Positions 8,615-16,935 of a stretch of 64,000 bases of DNA are shown piece after piece. Where the stretch lies: contig JAFXWC010000006.1 of the NCBI GenBank assembly GCA_017534445.1, positions 1 to 64,000 of the forward strand. The letters are read 5' to 3'. How positions within the stretch are numbered: the first letter of the stretch is position 1; each line of letters starts with the position of its first letter. Made by a program: the position numbers and the translations under genes. Below the pieces are notes generated by a model. The model did not search any database, was not told the origin of the DNA, and saw only the letters and a list, made by a program, of their open reading frames with translations. This stretch comes from Treponema sp. GTDB taxonomy: Bacteria; Spirochaetota; Spirochaetia; Treponematales; Treponemataceae.

Positions 8615-10950
8615 GTGAAAGTTTCCAAAATCAACATATTCTTCCGCAAAATTGGCGAAGCCCAGATTCGATGGAGGTGGCTCTGCCTTGCAGTCCTTTT
8701 TGTCGTAACGGTCGTTTGCATTTCAGGTATGAGGAAATTCCGTTCCGAAAGCAACAATCAGGACTGGATTGTAAACGGCAGTGACATACAGATAAATTCC
8801 GATCATTTCAAGGAAATCTTTGGAAATGATGAATACGTGCTTGTTCTCGTGCAGGCAGAAGATGTCTTTGCACATGATGTTCTTTCAATGATAAACACTC
8901 TCGGAGACAAGCTTGAAAGTCAGGTCCCGTTCGCGGACAAGGTTACTTCTCTCACAACGGTTTCCATTCCGATTGGAAATGATGGCGGTCTTGAAGTAAA
9001 AAGCCCTTTTGACGACGGAATTCCATCTGATTCCGAAGAACTTTCTCAGATTAAATCATTCATCATGAGCCGTGAATCAATCGTAAACAACCTTGTTTCT
9101 GATGATGCGAAGGAAACCTGGGTAATTTTGAAGCTTCATCCATTCAATAACGAAAGCGAAGATGTCGTAACTGTCGGACATGCAGCAGAAAAAGTGATTA
9201 TGTCCGAAGAATTCCAGAGCGCAGAATGGACTCTAAAGCCAATCGGAAGCGCATACACCACTGCCGAAAAAATGGATACAGTCGGTCATGATTTTTCAAT
9301 CCGAATCATGCTGGGATTTTTGACGATGCTCATCTGTCTGATTATTTTCGTGCGTTCATTCAGAGGTGTTATCGTTCCATTCATTGCAACAATGTTCGGA
9401 ATAGGCTCAGTCTTAGGCTTTACGGCACTCCTTAACATTCCGGCTGACTCTGACGTAATGTCGCTCCCGGTTCTTTTGGGAATGGCTCTTTCAATCGGCT
9501 ATGCCCTTCATTACATCAATTCCTTCAAGCTGCATTTCCGCCGTACAGGAAAACGTAAGGAATCGGTAATCTGCGCAGTCGAAGAATCCGGCTGGCCGGT
9601 TCTCTTTACTGTAATTACGACTGTAGTTTCACTCCTTTCCTTTATGTTCGCCTGCATCCGTCCTATGGTTTGGCTGGGTGCAGTTTCAGCGGCAGTAGTT
9701 TTCATGGTCTACGTTTACGTTGTCGTCCTTATTCCGATTTTCATGAGTTTTGGAAAGGATAAAGTTTCGCAGCAGGCCTTCTCCGTAAAAGTAACAAGAG
9801 CTGACAAAATCTTTGAAAAAACAGGAGTACGCATTGTCAAAAAAAGCCCGATTGTCGCAATTATTTCCTTTGCTGTTATCGTAGCCTGACTTCCGGGACT
9901 TTTAAAAATGGAAGTCAACATGGATTACCTTAAGTTCATGGGAAATAAGGTTCCGTTCGTGCAAAGAATTGAAGAAATTTTGGAAACAAAAATCGGAAAT
10001 CTCTACAGCTACGACGTGATGATTGAATTTGATGAAGAAGATGCATTTAAAGATCCAAAAAACATGCTCGCCCTTGATGAGCTTGAATCCGAACTTGGAA
10101 AGCTTCAGATGACAAAAATTTCCGGCGGAAAACCTCGCGTAAAGTCAATTACGAGAATGGTCAAGGAAATGCACCGCGTTTTGAATGAGGACAAAATTGA
10201 ATTCTACACGATTCCGACAGAGCGAGACATGCTCACCCAGCTTCTTTTCTTGTACGAGATTTCAGATTCCAGTTCTCTTTATGATGATTTGACTGAAAGT
10301 TACAATGCGGCTCATGTACACGTCGAAATTTCAGATTACAACGCAAACATAATTGTAGACGACATAGCAAAGGCCGAGGCAAGCGCAAGAAGGATTTTCC
10401 CGGATGCAAAGGTTGCCGTAGTCGGTACGGTTGCAGAAAATGCGGCAATGAACAGCACGATTGTTACTAGCGAATTAAAATCATTCGGCTCTTCATTCGT
10501 GATGATTGCCATACTCCTCATAATCGTCTTTGCAAGTATTCGTGGTGGCTTGATTGCGATGATTCCAAACCTTGCACCTGTACTCCTGATTGGTGCGGTC
10601 ATGGGCTACGCAAAAATGCCTCTTGATGAAGTTACCATGATGATTATGCCAATGATTCTGGGTATTGCGGTCGATGATACGATTCACTTTTCGAACCACA
10701 TCAAGTACAAGCTTGAGGGCGGAAAGAATTATTCTGAAGCAATTGGCGAGACTTTCCGTGAAATCGGTAAGACCATGGGAACCACTACGTTTATTCTGTG
10801 CGCAATGTTCCTCATGTACTGTTTCAGCCGATTACGGCTATGTTCAGAATAGGCTTGCTTTCAATTGTGGGGCTTGGTTCCGCCCTTATTGCTGACTACA
10901 CGCTCACACCTGCTTTAATCTGCATAACAAAACCGTTTGGAAAGAAATAA
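8615..10950 (+). pseudogene. Broken MMPL/RND-superfamily exporter (in-frame TGA plus frameshift)
   Basis: The intact product would be about 778 aa with two RND halves: a TM segment near the N-terminus, a periplasmic loop, and TM clusters around 9310-9880 and 10490-10930. The GTG start follows AGGGGG. Two lesions break it. An in-frame TGA at 9887-9889 separates two parts in the same frame (ISFAVIVA, stop, LPGLLKMEVNMDYLKFMG). At about 10826-10828 one base is missing: the frame ends at 10852, but the +1 frame continues FxPITAMFRIGLLSIVGLGS to a stop at 10950. A lost C in an original AGCCCG fits exactly. The rest is unscarred, so inactivation looks recent, unless these are sequencing errors. MMPL proteins usually export lipids or drugs. 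Confidence 0.85.
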
Positions 10951-10969
10951 ATGTAATGGAGGCAAAAAC

Positions 10970-11572
10970 ATGAAAGAAAGTGTTTGGAACTTTTTTGCAC
11001 CAATTTATGAGCGGGCAATGAAAAGCCAAAAATCCATCTACGATTACATCTACAAAGAAATATCGGCAGCAGCAAGCGCAAAGAATGTGCTGGAACTAGC
11101 CACTGGCCCCGGCATGATTGCAAAACACATTGCATCTTCTGCAAAAAGCGTAACCGCAACTGATTTTGCCCCCAAGATGATTGAGGCTGCAAAGAAGGGC
11201 AGTGTCCCTGAAAACGTTAGCTTTGAAGTAGCGGATGCTACAAACCTTCGCTACCAAAACGATTCCTTCGACCTTGTGGTGATTGCAAATGCCCTGCACA
11301 TAATTCCAGAACCGGAAAAAGCTTTGGCAGAAATAGACAGGGTGCTAAAAGCAAACGGCACACTTATAGCGCCAAATTTCATCGAGCGGGAAAAGGGAAA
11401 AAAGAATCTCTGGCAGAAAATCCTTTCCCTGGTCGGCATAAAATTTGCGCACGAATGGACTAAAGAAGAATATAAGACCTTTTTGTCAGACCACGGCTGG
11501 CAGGTTACAAAAAGCCATGTCTGCAAGGGCAGAATAGACCTGCTCTATGCAGAATGCAAAAGGATAAAATAA
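10970..11572 (+). CDS. Class I SAM-dependent methyltransferase
   Basis: A 200-aa methyltransferase. Motif I is VLELATGPGMIAKHI (about residue 39), followed by VTATDFAPKMIEAAKK and then ADATNLRYQNDSFDLVVIANALHII, with RVLKANGTLIAPNF as the post-motif. Related to UbiE/Methyltransf_11 small-molecule enzymes; substrate unknown. A GGAGG 8 bases upstream supports the start at 10970 over an in-frame ATG at 10937 that overlaps the broken transporter. It starts 20 bases after that gene and was probably part of the same transcript. A terminator follows at 11627. Confidence 0.86.
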   Translation: MKESVWNFFAPIYERAMKSQKSIYDYIYKEISAAASAKNVLELATGPGMIAKHIASSAKSVTATDFAPKMIEAAKKGSVPENVSFEVADATNLRYQNDSFDLVVIANALHIIPEPEKALAEIDRVLKANGTLIAPNFIEREKGKKNLWQKILSLVGIKFAHEWTKEEYKTFLSDHGWQVTKSHVCKGRIDLLYAECKRIK

Positions 11573-11626
11573 AGTGTGCAGCTAAACTCCATTCCCTGTA
11601 ATGGGAATACATTGCATCTTTTACTC

Positions 11627-11662
11627 ATCCTCCTGTTCCAAAAAGGGGCAGGGGGATTTTTT
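11627..11662 (+). terminator. Rho-independent terminator
   Basis: A 9-bp stem (ATCCTCCTG with CAGGGGGAT, one G-T pair), a 13-base loop, then six Ts. It ends the plus-strand methyltransferase transcript, facing the convergent thiE gene. Confidence 0.8.
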
Positions 11663-11673
11663 ATGCGAAAGCT

Positions 11674-12375
11674 TTACTTTTTGTTCTTGTGCCAAAGTTC
11701 GCAAAGTTCCCTTGAAGCAGCCTCCACGTCATCCGCACCGGCAACCGCAGAAACCACAAAGAAGCCTGCAATGCCAGTCTTTGCAAGCTGCGGCATGTCC
11801 GCCGCCTTTACGCCGCCTCCAACAACTACGGGGATTGGGCTTACCTTTGCAAGCTTTTCAATTTCTTCAAAGTCGCGCGTGATTATTTTTCCACTGCTGT
11901 CTTTACCGCAGTCAGGCTTTGTCTGGGTAGGGTGAAGGGGACCTGCTCCAAAATAGTCAATGCAGTAAGTGTCTGCCTTTTTAACGTAATCAAAAAGCTC
12001 CTCTGTCTGAGCGGAAAGCCCAACAATTGAATCTTCCCCAAGATACTTTCTGCAAATCTCAACCGGAATGTCCGACTGCCCAACGTGAATGCCGTCAACC
12101 TTAATTCCTTCTTCCCTGGCCGCAAGCACAACGTCCAGCCTGTCATCAACAACAAGCGAGCATTTTTGGCAAAGCCCCAGTTCCCTGATTGCGTCTGCCG
12201 CATCGCGCGTAAGGGCAATCATCTCCCTTGCAGAAGCAACCTTTGACCTTACCTGTACGATTGTAAATCCGCTTTTTACCGCCGCAAAAACAATGTCCTT
12301 AACAGGCCTGCCGTTAGTGTTTTCTGGCCCCACAACAAGATAGGCAGAAATATCAAGAGTCTTCCTATTATACAT
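11674..12375 (-). CDS. thiE: Thiamine-phosphate synthase
   Basis: Joins HMP-pyrophosphate and HET-phosphate to make thiamine phosphate. A 233-aa TIM-barrel protein: VQVRSKVASAREMIALTRDA (barrel strand with phosphate-site residues), a VVDDRLDVVLAA strand, KVDGIHVGQSDIPVEICRKYLG (the GxHxGQxD motif), VGLSAQTEE and the late motif VVVGGGVKAADMPQLAKTGIAGF. The GPLHPTQTK loop is also typical. Start set at 12375 because GGAGG lies 6 bases upstream; it overlaps the preceding gene by 8 bases. Last gene of the TPP-riboswitch operon. Confidence 0.94.
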   Translation of the reverse strand: MYNRKTLDISAYLVVGPENTNGRPVKDIVFAAVKSGFTIVQVRSKVASAREMIALTRDAADAIRELGLCQKCSLVVDDRLDVVLAAREEGIKVDGIHVGQSDIPVEICRKYLGEDSIVGLSAQTEELFDYVKKADTYCIDYFGAGPLHPTQTKPDCGKDSSGKIITRDFEEIEKLAKVSPIPVVVGGGVKAADMPQLAKTGIAGFFVVSAVAGADDVEAASRELCELWHKNKK

Positions 12376-12688
12376 TCTTTCCTCCAGAATCCTTTCCAAG
12401 AATAGCGTCAACTTTTTCCGTCTTTGAATGCATCATGTCCGTAAAGCCCGGCCTAATGTCTGCCTTAAGAACAACCTCCGTCCTTATTCCCTGGTCAACA
12501 AGAACCTTGGTAGCGTCCTTTACAACCTTCATAACATCATCCCATTCGCCCTCAATTTCCGTGAACATGGAATTGGTGCGGTTGGAAAGCCCCGAGTCGC
12601 GGATAACCTTTATCACCTGGGAGACAAGAGGTGCCATTTCCTCCCCAGTGCCGCATGGTGCAATGGCAAGTGCAATAAGAGTGTTCAT
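12368..12688 (-). CDS. Thiamine-binding (MTH1187/YkoF-like) protein
   Basis: A 106-aa single-domain protein of the MTH1187/YqgV thiamine-binding family (formerly DUF77): starts NTLIALAIAPCGTGEEMAPLV, then SNRTNSMFTEIEGEWDDVMKVV and the VVLKADIRPGF strand. Members are small ferredoxin-like folds, usually dimers or tetramers, that bind thiamine or HMP. Its place between thiM and thiE fits that. Start and stop both overlap neighbours (TAATG at 12688, 8 bases at 12368), indicating translational coupling. Confidence 0.88.
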   Translation of the reverse strand: MNTLIALAIAPCGTGEEMAPLVSQVIKVIRDSGLSNRTNSMFTEIEGEWDDVMKVVKDATKVLVDQGIRTEVVLKADIRPGFTDMMHSKTEKVDAILGKDSGGKNV

Positions 12689-13530
12689 TATTTTCCTCCA
12701 AAAATATCCAGCTTGAACGGATTGTTTGCAACATCCTGTGAAGTGGCATTGTAAAGTGCGTCAATAAATTCCGTGCGGAACGAAGCAGGCCCCCTGCATT
12801 TTGAATGCGCAGACTTGCCTGCAAATTTGTAGATGCAGGAACCTGTTACCGCCGCGGTAAATGGATCTGCAACGCAAGCATAAATTGCCATCACTCCGCC
12901 AAGAGAACATCCTGCCCCGGTAATCATAGGCATAAAAGATGACCCGCCGCTTATCAAAAGTGATGTTTCTCCGTCGGTAACAAAATCTTCCGGCCCGGAA
13001 ACAGCAACCGCCCCGCCTGTATGCCTTGCAAGTGCCTTTGCATCTTCCTTTGCCTGCAAAACAGAATCCGTAGCGTCAACTCCGCGCACCGTAGACTTTT
13101 GCCCGGAACCTATTCCCCAAAGGGAAGCAAGCGCAATAATTTCAGAAGCATTGCCGCGGATAATTCCGGGTCTTTTGTCTGCAAAACTTTTTAAAAGCTC
13201 AGACCTAAGCCCGCCAATCCCAATTCCAACAGGATCAAGAACCCAAGGCCTCTTTAGCTCGCAAAGCCTGCGCGCGGTGCGGGGAAGAGTTTCTGCATAA
13301 ACTGGAAGCAGCGTGCCCATGTTAATGTAAAGCGACTTTCCCGCAGCCGCCATAGCCTCGCCCTCATCAGGAAGGTAAACCATAGCCGCCGAACCACCAA
13401 CCGCAAGCTGGGCGTTTGCAACAAATTCAATCGTCACCGTATTCGTAATAGAAGGTGCCATGGGGTTTTGAGCCCTCACGTCTTCAACTGCCTTTGCAAC
13501 CTTTGCCTTAATCTCTTCAACAGACTGCAT
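12688..13530 (-). CDS. thiM: Hydroxyethylthiazole kinase
   Basis: Phosphorylates the thiazole alcohol HET for thiamine salvage. The 280-aa length is normal. Landmarks: ITNTVTIEFVANAQLAVGGSAAM near the N-terminus (classic ThiM N-terminal signature), PWVLDPVGIGIGG, IRGNASEIIALA (ATP-binding N-x-x-E), and SFMPMITGAGCSLGG near the C-terminus with the catalytic Cys/Gly loop. AAGGAG lies 8 bases before the ATG. First gene of the operon, controlled by the TPP riboswitch and terminator upstream. thiC, thiD and thiG are not in the window, so the visible pathway is salvage only. Confidence 0.95.
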   Translation of the reverse strand: MQSVEEIKAKVAKAVEDVRAQNPMAPSITNTVTIEFVANAQLAVGGSAAMVYLPDEGEAMAAAGKSLYINMGTLLPVYAETLPRTARRLCELKRPWVLDPVGIGIGGLRSELLKSFADKRPGIIRGNASEIIALASLWGIGSGQKSTVRGVDATDSVLQAKEDAKALARHTGGAVAVSGPEDFVTDGETSLLISGGSSFMPMITGAGCSLGGVMAIYACVADPFTAAVTGSCIYKFAGKSAHSKCRGPASFRTEFIDALYNATSQDVANNPFKLDIFGGK

Positions 13531-13561
13531 ACAGCTCTCCTTTAGTATAAAAATTTAAAAC

Positions 13562-13589
13562 AAAAAATGCCTGCATAGAAAGCAGGCAT
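13562..13589 (-). terminator. Riboswitch-controlled terminator before thiM
   Basis: On the minus strand an 8-bp perfect stem, ATGCCTGC (13582-13589) with GCAGGCAT (13567-13574), is followed by a run of Ts. It sits between the TPP aptamer and the thiM start, so it is the probable expression platform: termination when thiamine pyrophosphate is bound. Confidence 0.85.
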
Positions 13590-13626
13590 AAAAGTCTTCT
13601 AAAGGCATTTATTTTGCTCCCTACGC

Positions 13627-13743
13627 GGGGACGCATCAAGCCACACGTAAAAACGCTCGGCATAACACGCACATCCGATCAGGTTCCAAGGGTCAGCTTC
13701 CGCTTTCTCAACCTTCATGCCAAAATGCGGCACAAGGTTCCCC
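13627..13743 (-). promoter_or_regulatory. TPP riboswitch (thi box)
   Basis: Read on the minus strand, the element has the conserved thi-box blocks in order: P1 GGGGA (13739-13743), GTGCC/GGCAT arm, TTGAGA, then GCTGACCC and GGAACCTGATCGGAT, TATGCCGAGCG, and the closing TCCCC (13627-13631) that pairs with the first block. The distal P3 region is short, and the stretch after GAGCG is longer than usual. It lies between a promoter and the thiM terminator, which fits attenuation. Confidence 0.9.
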
Positions 13744-13758
13744 TGCAAATCCAAAATG

Positions 13759-13787
13759 AATATACATCAAAAAAAAATCTTTGTCCA
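13759..13787 (-). promoter_or_regulatory. Predicted promoter of the thi operon
   Basis: On the minus strand: TGGACA (13782-13787), 17-bp spacer, TATATT (13759-13764). A start near 13752 would put the riboswitch at the very 5' end of the transcript, as expected. Confidence 0.65.
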
Positions 13788-13835
13788 TACGCAATGCATT
13801 AATGCATCATCAAAAAACCGAGAATAGGGAAGGGC

Positions 13836-14114
13836 TTAGGGGCACTTAAGAAAATCCTCGCACAAATCGTGAAAGTCCAATTTGTCGTTAACAACGGCAT
13901 TGGTAAAAACATTCTTCACTTCATACTTCTTCTTGGAATCATAATATCCATCAAGCAATTCCATAATGCGGAAAATTATTTCATAGCTAAAATTTTCAAG
14001 ACCTTTCCTAAGCTGCCCGTCATCAAATTTGCCAAGCCTGCTAAGGAAAATATTTATCTGCTCGTGTTGAATCTTTGCAAGCTCCTTAAGAAAATCTTCC
14101 TGCTCACTCTTCAT
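13836..14114 (-). CDS. Small hypothetical protein
   Basis: A 92-aa soluble, helix-rich acidic protein (starts MKSEQEDFLKEL, ends DFHDLCEDFLKCP). I do not recognise a family. Start at 14114 is preferred because AGAGGA lies 6 bases upstream; longer in-frame starts run into the conserved interspersed repeat at 14130-14312 and give non-protein-like residues. It sits beside a group of probable immunity genes and is of similar size, so it may be another; that is inference from position only. Confidence 0.6.
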   Translation of the reverse strand: MKSEQEDFLKELAKIQHEQINIFLSRLGKFDDGQLRKGLENFSYEIIFRIMELLDGYYDSKKKYEVKNVFTNAVVNDKLDFHDLCEDFLKCP

Positions 14115-14129
14115 AATCATTCCTCTCTT

Positions 14130-14312
14130 GGCGGTTCCCCGCTTACGCGGGTCGGGCTTTCCGGGGTTCCGCCTTTCGGCTCCATTGCTAGCGCAACGGC
14201 TTCGCCGCCCCTCCAATCCCTAACCGGTTGTCCTACAGAAATATTTTTCCGTAAAAGAAATGCACTAATTCTCTAACAGTCATGCCCAACTTGTTTCGTC
14301 ATCTGTAGATGT
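14130..14312 (+). repeat. Interspersed repeat, left copy (~183 bp)
   Basis: Starts GGCGGTT, then a variable GC hairpin (CCCCGC/GCGGG), a conserved core CGGGCTTTCCGGGGTTCCGC and CTTTCGGCTCCATT, a second variable hairpin, GCCGCCCCTCCAATCCCTAA, then CTCTAACAGTCATG and CATCTGTAGATGTT. It matches 18114-18297 along its length in the same orientation. Hairpin stems differ between copies but keep pairing, so the structure is conserved. Confidence 0.88.
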
Positions 14313-14379
14313 TAAGCCCCTAAAGCAGAGGGGTAATCATAAATGCCCTTCCTTCAAAACAGTGAACCTTTGAGATTTT

Positions 14380-14982
14380 TTAATCATCAGAAAAATCCTT
14401 TCGCTTTCTGAACAGAGACATTAACTTTGAAAGGCCTCTGTCTAAAAGGAATGGCTTTTCATATTCCCATTCAAGGTCTAGCTTGCTCAAGAAATTCTTT
14501 TCAAAACTTTTTTTGATTGGGATTTCCTTCTTTGTTGGCTCAGCATCGTTAAAAGATGTATATTTTCCCCACCGTTTCCTATTAATATTACCCTCAACAA
14601 GTTCAAGATCTGTGCAATATGAAAAAAGCCGTATATAATTTTTCTCCTTACCTGAAATATGAAGTATACAAAAATGAACTACAGCAACGACATCTTTTAG
14701 ATAAATTGTTCCTTGTAAAACATGTCCAAAAGGTTTATACTCTTTAAACTCTAAAAGTAATTCATAGCTGTCATTATTTGAACCTACTTCATATGTAGTC
14801 CTGTCTACTTTATAAACATGAAATTCAGGATTCTCACAAATAAAATCCCAAACAATTTCATTTATCTCTTCAAGAGGTTTGTTTTTAATATTATAATCCA
14901 CAGGCCATGGATAATCATAGGCAAACAATCTGCAAAAACTTAATACAACCCAAACAATAATCAAAGTTACTATTTTTTTCAT
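14380..14982 (-). CDS. Secreted hypothetical protein
   Basis: A 200-aa protein with a clear signal peptide: MKKIVTLIIVWVVLSFCRLFA, probably cleaved before YDYPWP. No further membrane segment. The mature part mixes charged and aromatic residues and ends with a basic stretch (LFRKRKDFSDD). No family recognised. Start at 14982 is set by AGGGGAG 4 bases upstream and by the signal peptide. It follows the Imm43-like gene by 11 bases, so the pair forms an operon. The base composition is AT-rich compared with core genes. A periplasmic immunity role is possible but unproven. Confidence 0.7.
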   Translation of the reverse strand: MKKIVTLIIVWVVLSFCRLFAYDYPWPVDYNIKNKPLEEINEIVWDFICENPEFHVYKVDRTTYEVGSNNDSYELLLEFKEYKPFGHVLQGTIYLKDVVAVVHFCILHISGKEKNYIRLFSYCTDLELVEGNINRKRWGKYTSFNDAEPTKKEIPIKKSFEKNFLSKLDLEWEYEKPFLLDRGLSKLMSLFRKRKDFSDD

Positions 14983-14993
14983 AATTCTCCCCT

Positions 14994-15611
14994 TTATTTT
15001 ACAACAACACCTTCTAAACTGCATTTTGACTTTTCAAATTTTATATTATCAAATTTCTGTTTCTGCAATATTTTTTTTAGTGATTCTGAAACGTAAATTC
15101 CTCTTGGTAGTAGGCCAAAGGAGCTTTCTTTCGGGAAAAAATTATGCCCCTCGAGTTTTTCAGACGCAAAACAAGGAACTAAAACAGCATTATTTGCAGG
15201 AACTCTTGTTGTCAGTTCTAAATCAAGCACATCCGGAATGCTTTCAAACATCGGAATATAATAATCTCTTGTTTCATTTTCTGAACTGACAGGAACGCTT
15301 ATCCAACTAAAAGAATCTTTTGAGCCTTTGTTTTCTTCAATACAGTTTTTCAACCGCTCAGATAAAAGATAATAGGCAAACTGATTGTACTGATAATCAA
15401 AAAATTCTTTTTCAGGTACATCGTTGCTTTGGATTATACCACTATTTGTTATGCGCTTATGCACCAAAACCAAATTGCATGGAAACCGCCTGTTCTGCTT
15501 TAAAAATTCATCAACCTCAAGAGGTGAAATAATGCTTTCATCTGCAAGCTTTGCCATTGAAAACTCTTTGTTTGGACCTTCCTTAGCTGTAAAAAACACA
15601 CACTTATTCAT
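14994..15611 (-). CDS. Putative immunity protein (Imm43/DUF1629-like)
   Basis: A 205-aa soluble protein. The pattern YYLLSERLKNCIEE in the middle, a run DYYIPMFESIPDVLDLELTT, and a C-terminal YVSESLKKIL followed by FEKSKCSLEG resemble the Imm43/DUF1629 group of polymorphic-toxin immunity proteins as I remember it; this is by eye only. AGGGAG lies 6 bases before the ATG at 15611. It sits upstream of the secreted hypothetical gene and close to better-supported immunity genes (Imm26, DUF2625), which supports the call. No toxin gene is present. Confidence 0.5.
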   Translation of the reverse strand: MNKCVFFTAKEGPNKEFSMAKLADESIISPLEVDEFLKQNRRFPCNLVLVHKRITNSGIIQSNDVPEKEFFDYQYNQFAYYLLSERLKNCIEENKGSKDSFSWISVPVSSENETRDYYIPMFESIPDVLDLELTTRVPANNAVLVPCFASEKLEGHNFFPKESSFGLLPRGIYVSESLKKILQKQKFDNIKFEKSKCSLEGVVVK

Positions 15612-15819
15612 CTTTACTCCCTTGCATGGAATTGGAAATGCACACAACATAAAACAAATGCCCTTCCTTAGCGGCTCAAACCCCCAGTGAACCTTTAATC
15701 AAGCTCCGCCTGCACTCATGGTGAACAAACGGAAGCGTGTGCAAAACCTTTCAACATAATAGAAGAAAGATGATAGTTTGTAAACCGAAGCATGAATAAA
15801 AATGATTTGAATTCTTTTG

Positions 15820-15848
15820 TTGACATTAATACGCCAATGACGTATTAT
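15820..15848 (+). promoter_or_regulatory. Toxin-antitoxin promoter with built-in operator
   Basis: TTGACA (15820-15825), 17-bp spacer, TATTAT (15843-15848). A perfect 7-bp inverted repeat, TAATACG-7 bases-CGTATTA (15827-15847), fills the spacer and overlaps the -10 box, as expected for an operator bound by the HTH antitoxin. The ATG at 15855 lies at the predicted transcription start, so the message may be leaderless. Confidence 0.78.
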
Positions 15849-15854
15849 ATAAAT

Positions 15855-16172
15855 ATGGAATTCATAGAAACACCGATTTTCACAAAAGCAATAACGGAAC
15901 TTCTTTCAGATGATGAGTATTCTGCTTTTCAGAAATATCTCATTGAAAATCCTGAGAGCGGTGACGTCATAAAAGGTGGCTCTGGAATCCGAAAAGTCAG
16001 ATGGAGTCTTGCCAACCGTGGAAAAAGCGGAAGCATGCGAGTGATTTACTATTATAAAGTCGTGAACAATCAGATTTTCTTGATTTATGTATACACCAAA
16101 AAGAAAAAATCTGATTTGTCCGAACAGGAAAAGAAGCTATTCGGCGAAATAGCCAGGGAGTTTGCAAAATGA
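15855..16172 (+). CDS. RelE/HigB-type toxin
   Basis: A 105-aa protein of the RelE/ParE toxin fold: MEFIETPIFTKAITELLSDD (N-terminal helix), then KGGSGIRKVRWS and GKSGSMRVIYYY, the typical central beta-sheet with basic residues that in the family cleaves ribosome-bound mRNA, and a C-terminal helix EQEKKLFGEIAREFA. I prefer the ATG at 15855 because the promoter and operator overlap the longer start at 15792. Its stop overlaps the antitoxin start by 4 bases (ATGA), toxin first as in higBA. Confidence 0.88.
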   Translation: MEFIETPIFTKAITELLSDDEYSAFQKYLIENPESGDVIKGGSGIRKVRWSLANRGKSGSMRVIYYYKVVNNQIFLIYVYTKKKKSDLSEQEKKLFGEIAREFAK

Positions 16173-16465
16173 AAGAAAAAGAATTCGACTTCAATGAACT
16201 TATGGAAAGCATGAAACAGGCCGTGGCAATCTCAAAAGGCGAAATGCAACCATCCAGAGTCTTTGTTTATTCGCCAATCAATGTAAAGGAAGTTAGGGAA
16301 AAAACAAATAAAAGTCAAGAAGAATTCGCCAATATGATTGGTGTAAAAGTTGGAACACTCCGAAACTGGGAACAAGGCAGACGAAAGCCGGACGGAGCTG
16401 CACTAACTCTTCTAAAAATCGTTGCCGCAGACCCCAAATATGTGGAGCAAGTTCTGCATGTTTAA
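16169..16465 (+). CDS. HigA/NadS-type helix-turn-helix antitoxin
   Basis: A 98-aa protein with an XRE-type HTH around VKEVREKTNKSQEEFANMIGVKVGTLRNWEQG (about residues 38-70) followed by RRKPDGAALTLLKIV. This is the NadS/HigA pattern: RNWEQGRRKP is characteristic. It should neutralise the RelE/HigB-like toxin and repress the shared promoter through the palindrome at 15827-15847. It overlaps the toxin gene by 4 bases. The N-terminal ~35 residues may be the toxin-binding part. Confidence 0.9.
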   Translation: MKEKEFDFNELMESMKQAVAISKGEMQPSRVFVYSPINVKEVREKTNKSQEEFANMIGVKVGTLRNWEQGRRKPDGAALTLLKIVAADPKYVEQVLHV

Positions 16466-16508
16466 AATGGTAGCAAACAAAAAGAATCGAGATCCGTTAT
16501 AGCAAAAA

Positions 16509-16925
16509 TCAGACCCCCTCAGTCTTGTTATTTGCCAAGGAGTCACTTTTTTTCTTCAAAATCACTTTTAAAAATACAAATGTAAGAAGCGATGAAAATA
16601 TGATTGTTGGAATTTGCATAATAATATATAAAAGATACCAGTCATATTCTATGTTCCTAAAATCTACATCAAAATATCCTTTGAATGCAAAAAAAACTAG
16701 CAATCTTAAGATATAACCTAGAGCAATAAACAGCAATAATTTTGCAAAATAATCAAACCACCCCTTAATAGTTTTAAAATTAACCATTGTCAAAATTACT
16801 GAAAGCAAAAAGGGGAGGATATAACCTCTAAATTCAACATATAAACTAAAGTTTGGCAAAAAAACTATAAGCACACAATAGCAAAACATTATAAACATCG
16901 ATAGAAAAAACTTTTTACTTCTCAT
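16509..16925 (-). CDS. Small integral membrane protein of unknown function
   Basis: A 138-aa protein with four hydrophobic segments (about residues 8-25, 33-52, 62-83 and 103-126) and a basic C-terminus (LKKKSDSLANNK). No family recognised. Start at 16925 avoids overlap with the upstream Imm26-like gene, whose stop is 11 bases away; AGG lies upstream. Very AT-rich. Membrane immunity proteins are common in polymorphic-toxin loci, so it may be one, but nothing in the sequence proves that. Confidence 0.65.
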   Translation of the reverse strand: MRSKKFFLSMFIMFCYCVLIVFLPNFSLYVEFRGYILPFLLSVILTMVNFKTIKGWFDYFAKLLLFIALGYILRLLVFFAFKGYFDVDFRNIEYDWYLLYIIMQIPTIIFSSLLTFVFLKVILKKKSDSLANNKTEGV

Positions 16926-16935
16926 TGCTAACCTG

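Noticed and set aside
9887..9889. TGA read as selenocysteine or tryptophan in the MMPL gene
   Set aside because: The site is in a membrane segment of an exporter, no SECIS-like hairpin is obvious, and a second independent lesion exists.
13614..13802. Plus-strand open frame across the thi leader
   Set aside because: It overlaps the TPP riboswitch and promoter and has no gene-like features.
14115..14216. N-terminal extension of the 92-aa hypothetical protein
   Set aside because: It comes from the interspersed repeat, is arginine-rich and lacks a ribosome site.
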